DNA from: Chamaecyparis obtusa
Lineage: Eukaryota; Streptophyta; Pinopsida; Cupressales; Cupressaceae
DNA: 64,000 bases
Direction of reading: 5' to 3'
Assembly (NCBI GenBank): GCA_027943335.1
Contig: BSBK01006744.1
Location: 294,501 to 358,500 of the forward strand
Shown here: positions 1 to 12,578 of the stretch, piece by piece
Position numbering within the stretch: the stretch's first letter is position 1
How the letters are laid out: every line of letters begins with the position of its first letter
Translations under genes and position numbers: made by a program
The notes under the pieces: model-generated
Seen by the model: only the letters and a program-made list of their open reading frames with translations
Databases searched by the model: none
What the model was told of the DNA's origin: nothing

Positions 1-756
1 AATGGGGAAGAGAGTTGAAAACTTTTTGACTCATGAAGTTTCACATGTGAGTTTGATTTTCGTCATTTGACAAAATCCCACTTTTGGAGGGCTTCCCAAG
101 GTGGCTCTAGGGTGTCCTGTGGTTAAAAAGGACCCTTACCCATAGGTATAACCCATGGGCCTTCTATTTTTGTGTAAAACAACTCCCTAGGGGTCAATTT
201 GACCCTTCAAAACCTAGCCCAAAGGAAAAATTCGAAATTAGAGAGGATGTGACTACTCATGTGTGCCCTAACCAAGGTAAAGGTGTGGGGAAGATGAATT
301 GTACTATTGTTAGATGGTGACATGCATTCACTCCATGAGGTCCATTGCCAACTCAAAATATAAACACGTGTCAATTGACACCACAACACATTCACAATTA
401 CACTTGGCACTTCCACTAAACAACTTAATAAAGTAAACCAACTTAAATACATTCACATCCACATACTTTACAAAATAAATTACATCACAGGGAGGTCTTG
501 TATCTCTTTGGGAGATGACCTTGATGTCATAGAGATAATATACACATGTTGGCTTGACTCCCCTTAAATTTCATGGTTTTATCCCTGCACACACACACAC
601 TCAAGATAATATCAGTAATTCAAAGAATGTGTTATGTATATAATCCAAGAGAAGCACCATATAAACCCATTTGTACATATACATCAATTACATCTACATA
701 CCACATCACCTCATTCACATATTTTAAATCCACATTTCTCCAAATCCAAAATTGAT

Positions 757-758
<2 letters not shown>
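1..758. other. Unassigned non-coding sequence
   Basis: No open frame, retroelement domain or terminal repeat is recognisable here on either strand. The stretch is AT-rich with frequent stops. A short CA run lies at about 588-600. It may belong to an older decayed element whose other parts lie outside the window, but nothing here proves that. Confidence 0.4.

Positions 759-846
<88 letters not shown>
759..846. repeat. Compound microsatellite (AT)35-(AG)9
   Basis: An uninterrupted AT dinucleotide run occupies 759-828 (35 units) and passes directly into an AG run at 829-846 (9 units). Short apparent frames across it encode only alternating Ile-Tyr and Arg-Glu and are artefacts of the repeat. Such tracts are length-variable by replication slippage. 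Confidence 0.97.
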
Positions 847-2039
847 TAAATTGAAAATATCCCTAACCAGGTTTGATAACCCAATTCCTAATAGATCATA
901 TGCATTTATATTCTCTATTTCTAAAGCATATCACAATTCCATTTATTTAAATTACCTCAATTAATTTGGAACAAGTCTGATAAATCAATATATGATTCAA
1001 GCTCTTCGTTCTTTATCATTTCATTTAGATCATAACTATGAGCTAGCAAAACATAACCCAAGTAAAATGCAATACCAATGCACTAGGGCTTTTCATCAAA
1101 TTATGTCAGAATGTATCATATTGTAATAACATTATCCTAATTTAACACATGGTACAAAATCAACAGGTTTAGATCCTAGATTACACAATGCTATCTTAAA
1201 ACAAGACGGTCCTTAAACCATGTTAAACATTGATCCTAACAACATACTTACCACTACACCTAATATTCAATCGCCCCATAATACAATTTTTCCATGGATT
1301 CCTTCTTTATTAATTTTCTAGTATGTTTCCTGAAGATTGTTAACTCAAGGTCATTTCTACTCCATCTCATATTGAATTGTTGATCCTATAAGTTCTTTTA
1401 ATCTAAAACCTCACTAATCAGACTAGTTAATAGTGTGGACATGTCAACTCATAAGGTTTCTATACTTCCTTAAGCTAAACTTAGTCTTGGTTATGCTAGT
1501 GAAATCAAATCATCAACACTATTATTGTACAATTCATTATTTTGTATGAAGTGGTTTACATAATCACATTACAAGGATTCTCACCAAGGTAATATGTTCT
1601 AGTAGGGCTCAAAAAGGCTAAAAGACTAACGGTCTCCCAACGTTATCCACAAAAGTGTCTCACATAGAGGGAGAATTGTAGGGGCCAATAAAATTGCATA
1701 GCTCAATTCTATCACAAAAATTTACTTTTATTTGAAGCCTTCCTAATTATAATTTAGATGGAATTTCCAAGCATCTTAGAGTAACATTAATTCTATCATG
1801 TAAACATAGGTATACACCTTCAGGATCTAATACCACAATAGTTAACTAAAGGTAACATTACTTCAAAACTATGTCTTAAATTAACATATTCCATGAATTT
1901 GTTTGAAAATAAAATCTATTCCAAATAAGTTGACGAACTACAGTCAAGATATCTAATAACCTCACATAAAATCTATGGAAAGTTTGCAAGAAATAACAAT
2001 AGTGCTTACCAGAGTGTTCTTACCAAGATGAGGGAAATG
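847..2039. other. Unassigned non-coding sequence
   Basis: About 1.2 kb without a supportable frame. It is AT-rich. I see no LTR termini, primer site, RNA gene or repeat unit in it. Confidence 0.4.
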
Positions 2040-3095
2040 AAGGGGTCCTACATACCTTTTCCATCATTCATTTGAGTTTCTTGATTTCCTCTTCTTGAGA
2101 GGGACCTTGTTTCTTGATTCTCCTATCCACATGAAAGTTGTAAGGGACTCTAGCACCCTTGTTAATCAGACTCTCTAGGAACCTATCTTTATTTTGATCA
2201 AGGTACTTCTCCACTTATTGTTTGAATAGTGGTTCTTGTTGCATTCTCATGAAATCTTCATCATCAAAACTTGTACTACTTCCTCCATGTTGGGAGCCAT
2301 GACGAGCTCATTGGGAGGGTTGTCTTGAGTTCCTAGGAGGTGTTTGTCTCCTATGTTGTGAAATTATTCTTCCTCTAGGACTAGGAGATCTTGAAGGAGT
2401 CCTTTACCACCTTCTACCTTTTGGGGTTCTTGAGGGAGTAGAGGGTGGAGAGTTGTTTCCACTGTTGGCACCCCTATTGTTGAATTGGTTGTTAAGTTGT
2501 TGAGATAACAACCTATCTTGGTCCTCTTGGAATTTTTTTCTTCTCAATTCCAACAAGGCTTGTTGTTCTTCCTCTAGGTGTCTAAACCTTTCTTCTTTAG
2601 CGACTTGTTCATCCAAGAAGGCTTTCTTTTCACGCTCAATTCTTATAAACCTTTCATTAACATATCTTGAGGTTGTTTTGAGTGGAGAGTTGGACCTTAG
2701 TGTTTGAACAAGTCATTAGTGAATGCAGCATTCACATGAGGGTCACCAAATTCATTGTTTTGGTCTTCATGTTGTGACCGTGCATCTTGGTGAGCTTGTG
2801 CATAGTGTCTTTCAGCTCATTGATGAGCATCTAGATATCTTGAGTTAATAGGGGGTGATTCGGGTTGATTGTCATCATCAAATGACATGTTACCCCTATG
2901 TCTTTGGAAAATGTCATCAAGAGTTTGATCCATTGCTTCTCTTTGTCTCCTAGTCAAAGTGTAGCTCATGTCCATATTTGATTGAGAAGATGGTAAAGAG
3001 GTACTCAACTCACTAGGATTGCTCTTTGGGTCAAACCAAGCCTCAAACTTGCTCCTATGTGATTGATAAAAAATAGGTTTCTTCCCCTTTTTCTT
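2040..3095 (-). pseudogene. Decayed gag-like open frame, family not recognised
   Basis: Reading the minus strand from about 3095 down to 2040, one can follow a mostly continuous frame broken by a few stops (for example near 2815, 2402, 2310 and 2216). Its visible parts are a basic start, a D/E-rich stretch with an arginine-rich helix (2817-3008), a Glu/Gln/Arg-rich probable coiled coil followed by an Asn/Ser/Pro-rich linker (2404-2616), an Arg/Ser/Pro-rich segment, and a charged C-terminal part. There is no zinc knuckle. The composition fits the N-terminal part of a retroelement gag polyprotein, but I cannot name the family and see no RT or integrase beside it. It could also be a decayed transposon accessory gene. 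Confidence 0.4.
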
Positions 3096-3679
3096 TTGAT
3101 GAGTTTGGACTAAGGGTAATTATTTAAAGACAATTTCAAGTCATTTTCCTTGGTTAACTTGGTACCTTGTCGTAACTGACATGAAAGAGAAAAGACCCTT
3201 GGTGCTAAGTTGACCTTATGAAATGTCAATACCAAACAAGGATAGTGAAGGTGTTCAAATGTCCAAAAAGAGATGATAAGATAGAAAGCTGCAAAGAGGT
3301 GTAAACCAATCCTGCCATAGAGGTGCATAATAAAAGTATAAGTATCCTAACATGTATGGGCCAAGAAAAGGGGTTTAACCAAATATGTTATTGAAATTGA
3401 ATTTGAATTTTGATGGAAGTGAATTGGAAAAAAGAGAACCAATACTCTCCAAGTGTGCAACCAACAAATCTAAAGATTTACCTTTCAACAAGTATAATTC
3501 TTAACTTATCGATGGCAAAAAAGACTATCTTGGAAATCTAAAGAACACTAATTCAAGGGGTCCAAAAATAGGAATCCAAGGTACAAATAGGTTTTTAGTA
3601 GTAGAAAAAGTTACCCATTGAGGTTTGACTGACTGAAAAAGACTGAAAATTGCAAAGACCAAACAGACAGCAAAAAGAT

Positions 3680-3860
3680 CTGGTGCGACAGTATCCAGGC
3701 TAACAGGGTGACAATTTTTTATAGCACGATATTTTCCAGTAAGCAGGGTGATAGACTGTAGGCTAACAACACGATAGTCTCTAGGCAAGATGTGTGATAG
3801 TCCTCCAGTGGTGAACTATCGTACGATAATTCTCAGGATAGTGTGCAATATTGTTTTAGT
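3680..3860. repeat. Cluster of degenerate TGCGATAG-type motifs (first)
   Basis: Within about 180 bases, variants of a short CG-containing word (GTGCGACAGTATCCAG, GCACGATATTTTCCAG, CACGATAGTCTCTAGG, GTGTGATAGTCCTCCAG, GTACGATAATTCTCAGG) recur roughly every 30-40 bases, often followed by GGCTAACA- or AGCAGGGTGA-like spacers. The same vocabulary recurs at 5195-5420. Function unknown. Loss of CG to TG or CA between copies suggests an old methylated repeat. Confidence 0.5.
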
Positions 3861-4725
3861 GTCTTACGATTCTTGACCAGTGAGTGCTAAAAATATCAAT
3901 TTTAAGGGTAATTTGGTTAAAATTTTAGTTTGAAGGTTGAATTTTTCAATTTCAAACATAGTAACAATAGTAAATAGACAAGTTTGCAAATAGTAGGTGA
4001 TCAAACATGTCATAAAACACTTGAAACAAGGGCAAAAGCAACCTTGCCAAGACAAGCACTTGTGATATCAAAGCAATAAAATCTTATGAATGCTATTGTG
4101 ATGTTTGATGTTCGAGAACATTTACACAGGTAGATCACAACAAGAACACTTCAATCACTTACTAGCCTAAAAATTCAATGGCTCAATACTTAACAACTTG
4201 GCCCACACTTGATGTCCCATTGCCTCACACAAAGTGGTTACCCACAATATATATTGGCTTTGTTGTGGAAATGCCAATGACACAACCAAAGGAACACAAA
4301 TGGTGAGTAATCTTGGGGTGATCTAGGTTATTCCACTTGGATCAATCCTTACACCAAGAATCCAAGTAGCAAAATAGGGTGGCTTCTATCTATGGTTCTT
4401 AATAGGTCCTTCCATTCGTAATACCCCTCTTGCTCCTCAAAAAGGACTGGGACCTTGCGGCCACAAGAGTACCTTAAGTATTCTTGCTTGACATTTTCCT
4501 AATGGTTGCAATCCCACAAGCTACTCACATCAAGTGAAGATAAGTACTATGTCTACCAAGGTTTTGTGTCCTTGATAGCCTTGAGTTTATAGTGGGTCAG
4601 AATAGCCAACAAAAAGCTTGTCCCCACTTGGGGCATTCCTCTTGATTACTCAAGAGTAGGCCCACCATAGGATTCTAAAAAGTTAAACAAAGAGTGGATC
4701 AACTTATGAGGTTCAAGGTTTTTGT

Positions 4726-4751
4726 TTCACCACAAGGGTGAAGAGCATACT
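4726..4751. repeat. 26-bp direct repeat, copy 1
   Basis: A 26-base segment beginning TTCACCACAAGGGTGAAG is repeated exactly at 4845-4870, 119 bases downstream. The DNA between the copies is also purine/pyrimidine biased but not clearly duplicated. No function is apparent. Confidence 0.85.
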
Positions 4752-4844
4752 CCCCTATCTCAAAGTTTTCTCCCAAACACACCAAGAAAAGGATTCAATT
4801 ACCCTCTTGCTTTCAAAATATAAAGATGGGTCAAGATTTTTTGG

Positions 4845-4870
4845 TTCACCACAAGGGTGAAGAGCATACT
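4845..4870. repeat. 26-bp direct repeat, copy 2
   Basis: Exact second copy of the 26-base segment at 4726-4751. The spacing of 119 suggests the remains of a small tandem duplication whose intervening halves have diverged. Confidence 0.85.
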
Positions 4871-5194
4871 TCTCCTACCACCCAAAGATTCCTACAATAA
4901 GATATTATGTTCCTATGAAATGAAACAACTAGTAGATGCTACACTTGAAATGAAATAAATAACAAGCACTTTTTTTTGTTTTTATGCTTTGGGCAGCCCT
5001 ACAAAAACCATTAGTAGCCCTTGTGCATGCAATCTTTTAGCCCTAAAACCACAACTTGTTAGCCCCACAATGGTTAGCAAAACAAAAATCCAAATGAAAT
5101 CTGAAAATTAAATCTACCTAACCACAACAAACTAAACCAACAATCTAACTAGATCAAAATTCAACAAGAAAAAGATAAAAAACAACTCTCTGCC

Positions 5195-5420
5195 AGGCAC
5201 AGGTGACAATACAATTACCAAAAATGTCATACAATAGTTTCCAGCATACGGGTGCGATAATTTCCTCCTGTGCAATAGTTCGTATTACCTGCAGGCAACA
5301 AAATATAGAATACCAATGCGATAGAATCCAATAAAGTTGCGCGATACTTTAACTGGTAAAGTATCACACTACCATACAAAGAACTATCGCACAACACTGG
5401 AAAACTGTCATATGATATTC
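5195..5420. repeat. Cluster of degenerate TGCGATAG-type motifs (second)
   Basis: A second cluster of the word seen at 3680-3860: GTGCGATAATTTCC, TGTGCAATAGTTCG, ATGCGATAGAATCC, TGCGCGATACTTTAAC and ACTATCGCACAAC occur within about 230 bases in both orientations. The high density of CG dinucleotides against the AT-rich surroundings is notable. Function unknown. Confidence 0.5.
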
Positions 5421-6682
5421 TGAGACAAAAAAACTAGAGACCCGAAACTAAAGCTAAAATGTGACAAAAAATTAACAAAAATGTAGAAAAAGAAGGACAA
5501 AACAATGATGTTCTGCCCCACGGTGAGTGCCAAAAATGTACACATGCAAATGGTGCACTTCTCTAAGTCATTACTTTCAAGGGAATCCATGAATGAGAAA
5601 CCTTGAGAAAGTGACCTAGAGCTCCCTATTAATGGAGTTGCAAGATTATTCAAATTGCTCTCAGCTAGAGCTACTAAGCTTATGACCTTGCTAGTCAACC
5701 ACACAATGGGAGATTCAATGAAGACAAGGGCAAGAATGCCAATATCCTCTAGAATCAAAATGAAATGCAATGCAAGCTATTCTATGAATGAGAATGCAAG
5801 CTAAGCTATGAAAGGAAAGTATTACAAACCCCTGCTAATTAAGCTATGTGAGCTAATCTATAACATAAAGAAAATTAAGCTATGAATGCCATGATAATGA
5901 AACTAAGATGCAAGAAATGAAACTAAGATAGTATGTAAATGTAAAAGATAAGAATGCTCCAAATCTCCAAAGCTCCAAAGTGACCTAGAAAACCTGCAGC
6001 ATAACATTAGTATTCAAGAGATGGATCCTAAAATGAGAAGAGAGCCCTTCTTTTATAGGAAATGAGAAGGAATGGACCATGGAGATTAAGAGGCAAAAGA
6101 TTTAATCAAGGGTGGAGCTTGAAAGAGGAGCAATCCATGTGCACAAATATCCTCTGATGGAAAAATAAGAGTTGACTTTTGTGTCCATATGAGACAAAAA
6201 GTACTTTTTCTCTTTTTTTATAAAATAAGAATAATGTTTTATTTGTGCAACTTAGGATAAGAGGAAAAGTGGGGGCTTTTTATTTAATAAAAGGGGAGAA
6301 AATATTCCTTTTAAATAAATAAAGACTTTAGGATAAAATGGTAAGCCCAAGGCAAATAATCGAAAATGATAAAATAGGATTTGATCAAGGAAATTGATAT
6401 AATTGAAAAATGTTGATTTTTGAAAATATTGATTCAAGGATTTGATAAATTGCTGAATGGGGGCCCAAACTCTAGGCAACCATTTTAGGGTGCATACACT
6501 ATGGATTTACACATCTCCAATCTTCTCGGTATTTTCAAAATTTAAAGTGAAAGAGAAATTTGAATGTTTATTTGAGAATTACATTCAAATTGGGGATAGG
6601 TTGAATGACACTAATTTAACTACCTTTAAAATTCCATGTGTCTCACTAAGGGCATGATTCAACCCATAGTTAGGGTTTTTCA

Positions 6683-7998
6683 TGTTAGGAATAGTCCCAA
6701 GAAATAACTAAGAGGGAGGGGGGGGGGGGGTGAATCCATTATCTACAAGTTTCAATTCTTTATCCAATTAAGTATACTTAAAATTTAAGCATAAACATGA
6801 TGAAAGAAAAATTGAACACAATACCAATATTTTAGCTACGGGGAAACCCAAATAGGTAAAATCCCCTATGGCAATTAACACCCACTAATAAAATGCACTA
6901 GTGTATAATGATCCTTGTTAGAAGATCTTACAACCCTATTTCAAGTTGATCTTTACAATGTAATAAGTATACTGATCTAGTCAAAGGTCGGACCCTATTA
7001 GGAGTTTTTTATGATTGACCCTGTTAGGGATGAGGAAGCACTATCTGAGAGCTTGTTGCTCAAAGGGTTAAAGGCTACAACCTTCTAGATGAAAAATACA
7101 CACTATATATGGATCTTGGTGAACTGCGAGGTAAACATGTTGTCTTGATGAGTTCCAATGAATAGGACACTCTATCTTCTTTGTCACACAGGCCTCTTCT
7201 TGATGCCACAATACTTCACACTCTCTTCTCTTGCTCTAATCTTTTATCTCTATGCCATACCTCTAACGATCATAAATGGATGGCTATAAGTATCTTTCCT
7301 TTAAATGATATAATCAAGGAGGCCTATTAGAACCATCTTGAAATCATATAAAAAAAACAATAACATACTCCAATAACATCTTAGTCAGCTCTACTAAGTA
7401 CGCAACACAAACTAGGACTTGTCCAAATTAATAAGTGTAGACTCACGGTACACACTATCAGCTCTACCAAATTAAATGATACTTTCTCCTCAAGATGAAT
7501 TACAAAATGTGATCTTAACTATACATTATTAACTCTTCTCCAATCACTAATATAAGAATGCATACCGAAATGATAGGCACAACTCCTGTACCAATTTAAT
7601 CTCTATCGACTCTTCTCGATAAATATAGGAAACTATAACTAGTGAATAAAAACTGCATAACTTCACTTCTACTACACATCAGACTCTATGTCCATAAATG
7701 TAACAACACTAACATTTCTCCATCACATATCCAAACACACAAGGCTCCATAATAACTATACAGACAATCACTCATAGAACACTACCTATAACTCTATCAG
7801 GAACACTACTAACACAAGCTACTACATAACTGTATGTACTAAGAATTAACCTCTATGTCCATAATAACATGATGATAACATGTCCATGCTACATATACTA
7901 AACACTTACTACATAATTTTTCCACACATGCTACTTACCATATGTTGTCATCAATGACAAAAATACAGTCAGCACTGGCGTGCTGGAAAATCTCCAAA
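6683..7998 (-). repeat. 3' LTR of copia A
   Basis: This aligns along its whole length with 12579-13884, with substitutions throughout. It starts TGTTAGGAA and carries a 13-base G run at 6718-6730 near its left edge (U5 side in element orientation). The right end is approximate because a few bases differ before the polypurine tract, which reads as TCTCCCTCTTTGCC on the plus strand from about 8001. Confidence 0.9.
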
Positions 7999-8384
7999 AA
8001 TCTCCCTCTTTGCCATTGATGGAAACATATGGAATGGAAAAAACCACCAATCCAAATGAATAATTATTTTATAACATTATCCATTTCCTCATCAAAAGTC
8101 TCCCAAGGATGAATCCTCTATCTTCTGCAATATTCTTCAATATTCTCCATTTCCTCAATTGAACTGTTTCCATGACTAAATACTACTCCCCCTTGTTGAT
8201 GTATATTAGACCTCCTTAATTCTGTATGTACTCCCCCTTTAATACTATTTTTCATGACTATATACTACTCCCTCTTTGACATCAATGGAAAAGGGTGCCA
8301 AACATTTAAGCATGGGTACTACTCCTGAAGTAGAGTAGTCAACCATCCATCAGTCATTGAGGACAGATGCTCTCTCCACTTTCT

Positions 8385-9156
8385 CTAATCATAATCAGGG
8401 AAGGGAATTACTCTGAGCTTCTCCCTTAGATACTCAAAATTATCCTTCGATAAAGGTTTTGTGAATATGTCTACAAACTGATCTTTATTACTCACATAAT
8501 CCAACTTGACTTCTTTTTCTTCCACTTTCTCTCTTAGGAAGTGATACTTGATCTCTATGTGTTTTGTATTTGCATGCATCACAAGATTCTTTGACATGTC
8601 GATAGTTCTAGTGTTATCACAATGAATAAAAATAGGATAATCAATCTGCATTCCAAAATCCTTTATCATCTACTTAATCCAAACAATTGTAGAACTGTTC
8701 AAGGCTGCTGCAACATACTCTTCTTCTACTGTTGACTGAGAAATACAATTCTACTGTTGACTGAGAAATACAATTCTTCTTCTTTCTTGTCCAAGTGACA
8801 AGTCTGTTACCAAGAAACACTACTCCTCCAAATGTACTCTTTCTATCATTAATGCATCTTACCCAATCTGTATCTAAATATAAATGAAGCTCTACATTCT
8901 CTAAATTAGGATACCATAGACCATAATCTATAGTGCCCTTCAAATATCTGAATATTCTCTTTACTCCCATTAAGTGACTTTGTTTAGGCTCTACTACAAA
9001 TCTTTGAACTATGCCAACTGCATTAAAAATGTTAGGTCTAGTTTGAGTAAGATATACGAGTTTACCAATCATAGACTTGTACAATGTTATATCTATTGTT
9101 GGAGAATCATCTTCTTTTGTAAGCTTGCATCCTGTTATCATAGGTGTACCCACTAG
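8385..9156 (-). pseudogene. Copia A RNase H region
   Basis: Minus-strand frames encode the end of RT and the copia RNase H. Visible segments are the LTQTRPN block, the DTDW residues of the first catalytic aspartate region, a KSTFGG block, the HCDN aspartate motif, and the conserved tail with HIEIKYHF and IFTKPL. A 25-bp tandem duplication (8726-8775) shifts the frame in the middle, and TAG replaces the glutamine codon before MIKD at about 8670. Family knowledge: this domain removes the RNA template strand during reverse transcription. Confidence 0.88.
8726..8775. repeat. 25-bp tandem duplication in copia A
   Basis: The unit beginning CTACTGTTGACTGAG occurs at 8726-8750 and again, identically, at 8751-8775. 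Since 25 is not a multiple of three, it breaks the RNase H frame. Identity of the copies suggests a late event in an already decayed element. Confidence 0.95.
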
Positions 9157-9960
9157 CTTTCAATCATCCATCTTGAACTTCTTCAATATCTCTTTCACAT
9201 ACTTAGACTGATTACTGAAAATACCTTTCTCTATTTTCTTCATATTTAATCCCAAAAAGTATTTGATAGGTCCAATCATGCTCATCTCAAACTCACTCTA
9301 CATCTCCTTAGCAAATTTTGCACTAAGTTTGTCATTACCCCCAAAGGTAATGTCATCAACAAATATGGCTACAAGGAGTAAACCTTCAAATGTCTCTCTT
9401 ATAAATAGATTATAATCTTTTTCTCCTTTCTTGAATCCAAGTTTTGTTAGATATCCATCAAGTCTCTCATACCAAGCTCTAGGGGCTTTCTTAAGTCCAT
9501 AGAGGGATTTCTTCAATATGCATACCATATTAGGCCTATCTGATAAGGTGAATCCTTCTAGCTACTCAATGTATACTTCTTCCTTTAACTCTCCATTCAA
9601 GAATGTTGAATTAACATCCATTTGATAAACTTTGAAGTTTTTGAGTGTCACATAAGCTAGAAACAACTTAATGGCTTCTAATATGCTCACTGGTGAAAAT
9701 GTGTCTGAATAATCAATACCTTCTCTTTGCGCATATCCCTTACATACTAACCTTTATTTATTCCTTACTACTCTAGAATCTTCATTCATCTTGTTTTTGA
9801 ACATCCACTTGGTTCCAATTACATTATTATCACTAGGTCTTGGGACCAGTTCCCAAGTATCATTCTTAATAATCTGATCTAGATCTTCTTTCATAGCATA
9901 ATTCCAATCTGAATCATTACATGTATCTTCAACACTTAAAGGTTCAATCTAAGATAATAA
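9157..9960 (-). pseudogene. Copia A reverse transcriptase region
   Basis: On the minus strand the frame runs from the TWELVPRP block (about 9855), through [44 protein letters not shown] and the LKKSLYGLKKAPRAWYERLD block, to the catalytic FVDD motif (about 9345) and the EFEMSMIG block. Stops interrupt it, including TAG directly after VYIE where the family has glutamine. Family knowledge: RNA-dependent DNA polymerase of copia elements. Non-functional here. Confidence 0.9.
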
Positions 9961-10099
9961 ACATACTACTTCATTTCCTGCTGAACTCTTTACTTTTGAT
10001 CTTCTTGTGAATTTTCCACTCTGATCTCCAATGATGTCATCCTTAGAGTGATATCTAGATGTAAACTTTGGAACTTTAGGTGAAACTATCTCATCTACC

Positions 10100-11290
10100 T
10101 TCTAAGTTTATTCTTCACCTTTTTTAGGGTCATCAAATAATACATCAATACTATCAAACATCTCTTCAACAACTATATCACTAGTAGAAGGACTGGGTTC
10201 TTCTTCAATCATAGGTGCATAATCATGATATCTTTCTTGAGCCATAAACTTTTCATCAATCTTAACATGAGCACTTTCAATGATCTTCTTCAATATAAAA
10301 TTAAAACATCTATAAGATTTTCTTTTAGTAGAGTAACCAAGAAAAATACCTTCATCACTTCTTGTATCAAACTTTCCTATTGCTTCATCCCTCTTGATGT
10401 ATCACTTTCTTCCAAATATTTTGAAGTATTTCAACATGGGAACATTACCAAATCATAGCTCATAGCGTGTCTTGTTCGTGCTAGGCCTTAATTATATTCT
10501 ATTAATGGTATAGAATGATGTATTGACCACATCTCTCTAGTAGGTCTATGCAAATTTTCCTTCAATCATGATGGTGCACGTTGTATCAAGGATGATCCTA
10601 TTCCTTGTCTATGCAATACCATTCTGTTGAGGGGTTCTATGTGCACTCAACTATCTCTTTATGCCATGTTCTTCGTAGTACTCATAGAATCTATCAGAGA
10701 TGAATTCTCCTCCTCTATCCAATCTTAGATACTTTATCTTTAGTCTAGATTCATTCTCAAACTTATCTTTGAATATTTTGAAGTTCTCAAATTCTTGTGA
10801 CTTATATTTCAAGAATGCAACCCACATCATTCTAGAAAAATCATCAACAAATAAAATGAAATACCTATAACCATAGTATGATCTTGTTTGAGTTGGTCCA
10901 CATAGGTCTGTATGAATCAGATCCAACTTGTTCTCTGCTAAATTGTGCTTTCTTCTGAATGAATTTCTCACATGCTTTCCCATCACACATTCCCTGTAAA
11001 TAGTATCAACTGGCTTTGCTATGCTAGGTAGATCTCTTATTGCCTTTATATTGGTTATCTTTACTATGTTATCAAAATTGATATGACATAGTGTTGTATG
11101 CCATAGCCAACTGTCATCTACTTTAGCGACAAAAAAACTTGTTTTTGAATTAAACTAAAAAACATTACCTTTAGTCTTTGAACCTGATACAATCATTACA
11201 CCATCATTTTTGTTAATGATGCACTTTTTGTCTTTGAACTCCAACTGATAACCTTTGTCAAGAAACTTCCCAACACTAAGAAGTTTGTGC
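10100..11290 (-). pseudogene. Copia A integrase region
   Basis: Minus-strand pieces encode the integrase core: HTDLCGPTQTRSYYG with the first aspartate, FILFVDDFSRMMW with the DD region, RLDRGGEF, and the QQNGIA part of the glutamate motif, then the ELWFGNVP and GIFLGYSTKRKSYRCFN blocks of the C-terminal part. Stops and a frame change near 10650 break it. An acidic linker to RT occupies about 10108-10293. Family knowledge: inserts the cDNA into chromosomal DNA. Confidence 0.88.
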
Positions 11291-11765
11291 TGCAAACCAT
11301 CTACATAAAGTACATATCAGTGTTTTTCTTTCCATCCAATGTGATAGCTCTTCTACCAATAATAGGTTTAGGAGTGTTATCTCCAAATATAGCCATGCCA
11401 CCTTTGTATTTATCTAGATGAGAAAATATGTCTTTATCACCTATCATGTGATGTGAACAACCGCTATCTATAATCCAATCCATCCTTATGTCTTCTTATG
11501 AAATCAACGCTAGCTCTTGTTCCTTTTTCTCATCTTCACAATCCATCTCATCATACATCTTTTCCATAATAGAAATTAATCCAATTTCATCTTCAACTAA
11601 ATCATCATTAGAAACTCCATCACCAGCACAGTAACATTCTTTTGTATACTTAGGCTTGTAGTCAATTCTAAATTTCTTAACTCTTGTAGGACACTTAGAT
11701 GCAAAGTGACCAATCTTATTACATGAGAAACATTTGAATGGTAACTGACCTTTATAATTTCCTTT
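11291..11765 (-). pseudogene. Copia A zinc knuckle and protease region
   Basis: A CCHC knuckle of the form C-X2-C-X4-H-X4-C (CFSCNKIGHFASKC) is encoded at about 11691-11733. Downstream (lower coordinates) comes the protease active-site block [11 protein letters not shown] at about 11455-11483, followed by the TLDGK strand. The aspartate of DSG is intact but flanking stops break the polyprotein. In copia elements the knuckle binds RNA and the protease cuts the polyprotein. Confidence 0.88.
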
Positions 11766-12521
11766 TCATTTTATTTCTTTCTTAGCAATCATAGCAATAA
11801 TATCATCTATCTCTTTATCTTCACCTTCATCATCAAAATTACTAGAAGTGTTTAAAGATTTCTTACCATGGACTGGTGCTTTAAAGGTTATCTCACTTTT
11901 AGTCTCTGTCTTCAATCTTGAAATCTCAAAAGCTGAAATTTTTCTGATCAAGGTCTCTCTCTTCAACTTTTTTGTAAGCTGTATGGTCTCATCAAGGATG
12001 TTGATCTTGTTTTCATATTCTGCTGTAAAAGTAGTCATCAACTTATCTATAATATCTTCCTCTGAGATTTCTCCACCAGTGTTCCTGATTCCAGCTACTG
12101 CTTCATTAATCCTTTGATTGTAAGCTCTAATGTCTTCTTTAGGTAGCATCTCTAACGCATCATATCTTTTCTTCTATGTCTTTTTGCATGCATTATTTTC
12201 TTCTGTATCTCCTTCAAACATGTCTTCTAGGTGCTTCCATATCTTGTAAGTTGTGTCTACTTTCTTGATCTCTAAAAAATCACTATTAGATAAGGCATTG
12301 ATAAGGGATTCTTTGGCTATTTTATTCTAATTGAATAACTCCTTTTTCTTTCGAGTAGAATCTTCCTTTGCAAGATCTACTAGAGATGGGATCTTAACTT
12401 CTTTGATAGCCACTTCAAAAACTTCAAAAGCAATGCACTGCAAATGTGTCACCATTTTGTTCTTCCAGTCAAGATAGTTGTCTCCATCAAACTTAGGACT
12501 ATCTTTTCTAAAGAATTCCAT
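11766..12521 (-). pseudogene. Copia A gag region
   Basis: The frame starts with MEFF at 12521, the position matching the MEN start of elements C and E, and contains KFDGDNYLDWKNKMVTHL, the copia gag N-terminal signature. It breaks near 12327 and resumes at 12149-11766 with LPKEDIRAYNQRINE and a lysine-rich C-terminal part. The PBS just upstream is badly decayed. Family knowledge: capsid-forming protein of the virus-like particle. Confidence 0.85.
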
Positions 12522-12578
12522 CTGATCAACCTCAAGCTATTAAAATTTCTCTCTAAGGCACTTGGATCTAATAAAAAT

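Larger units (their letters stand above)
3110..6682. other. Non-coding stretch left of copia A, possible old LTR/leader
   Basis: About 3.5 kb with no defensible gene; open frames of 60-120 codons here match nothing recognisable. Because the gag-like frame at 2040-3095 points left, this stretch would be its leader and 5' LTR if it is a retroelement, but I could not find paired LTRs. It contains two clusters of a TGCGATAG-like motif, a 26-bp direct repeat, and several A/T tracts. Copia A begins at its right edge. Confidence 0.35.

Noticed and set aside
634..964. Small plus-strand frames with long Ile-Tyr runs
   Set aside because: They are translations of the AT/AG microsatellite.
4052..4066. 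Possible tRNA-Met primer site on the minus strand (TGATATCACAAG) for an LTR element to its right
   Set aside because: Only about 8 of 12 bases match, no TG/CA LTR edge adjoins it, and no partner LTR was found in 1-2000.
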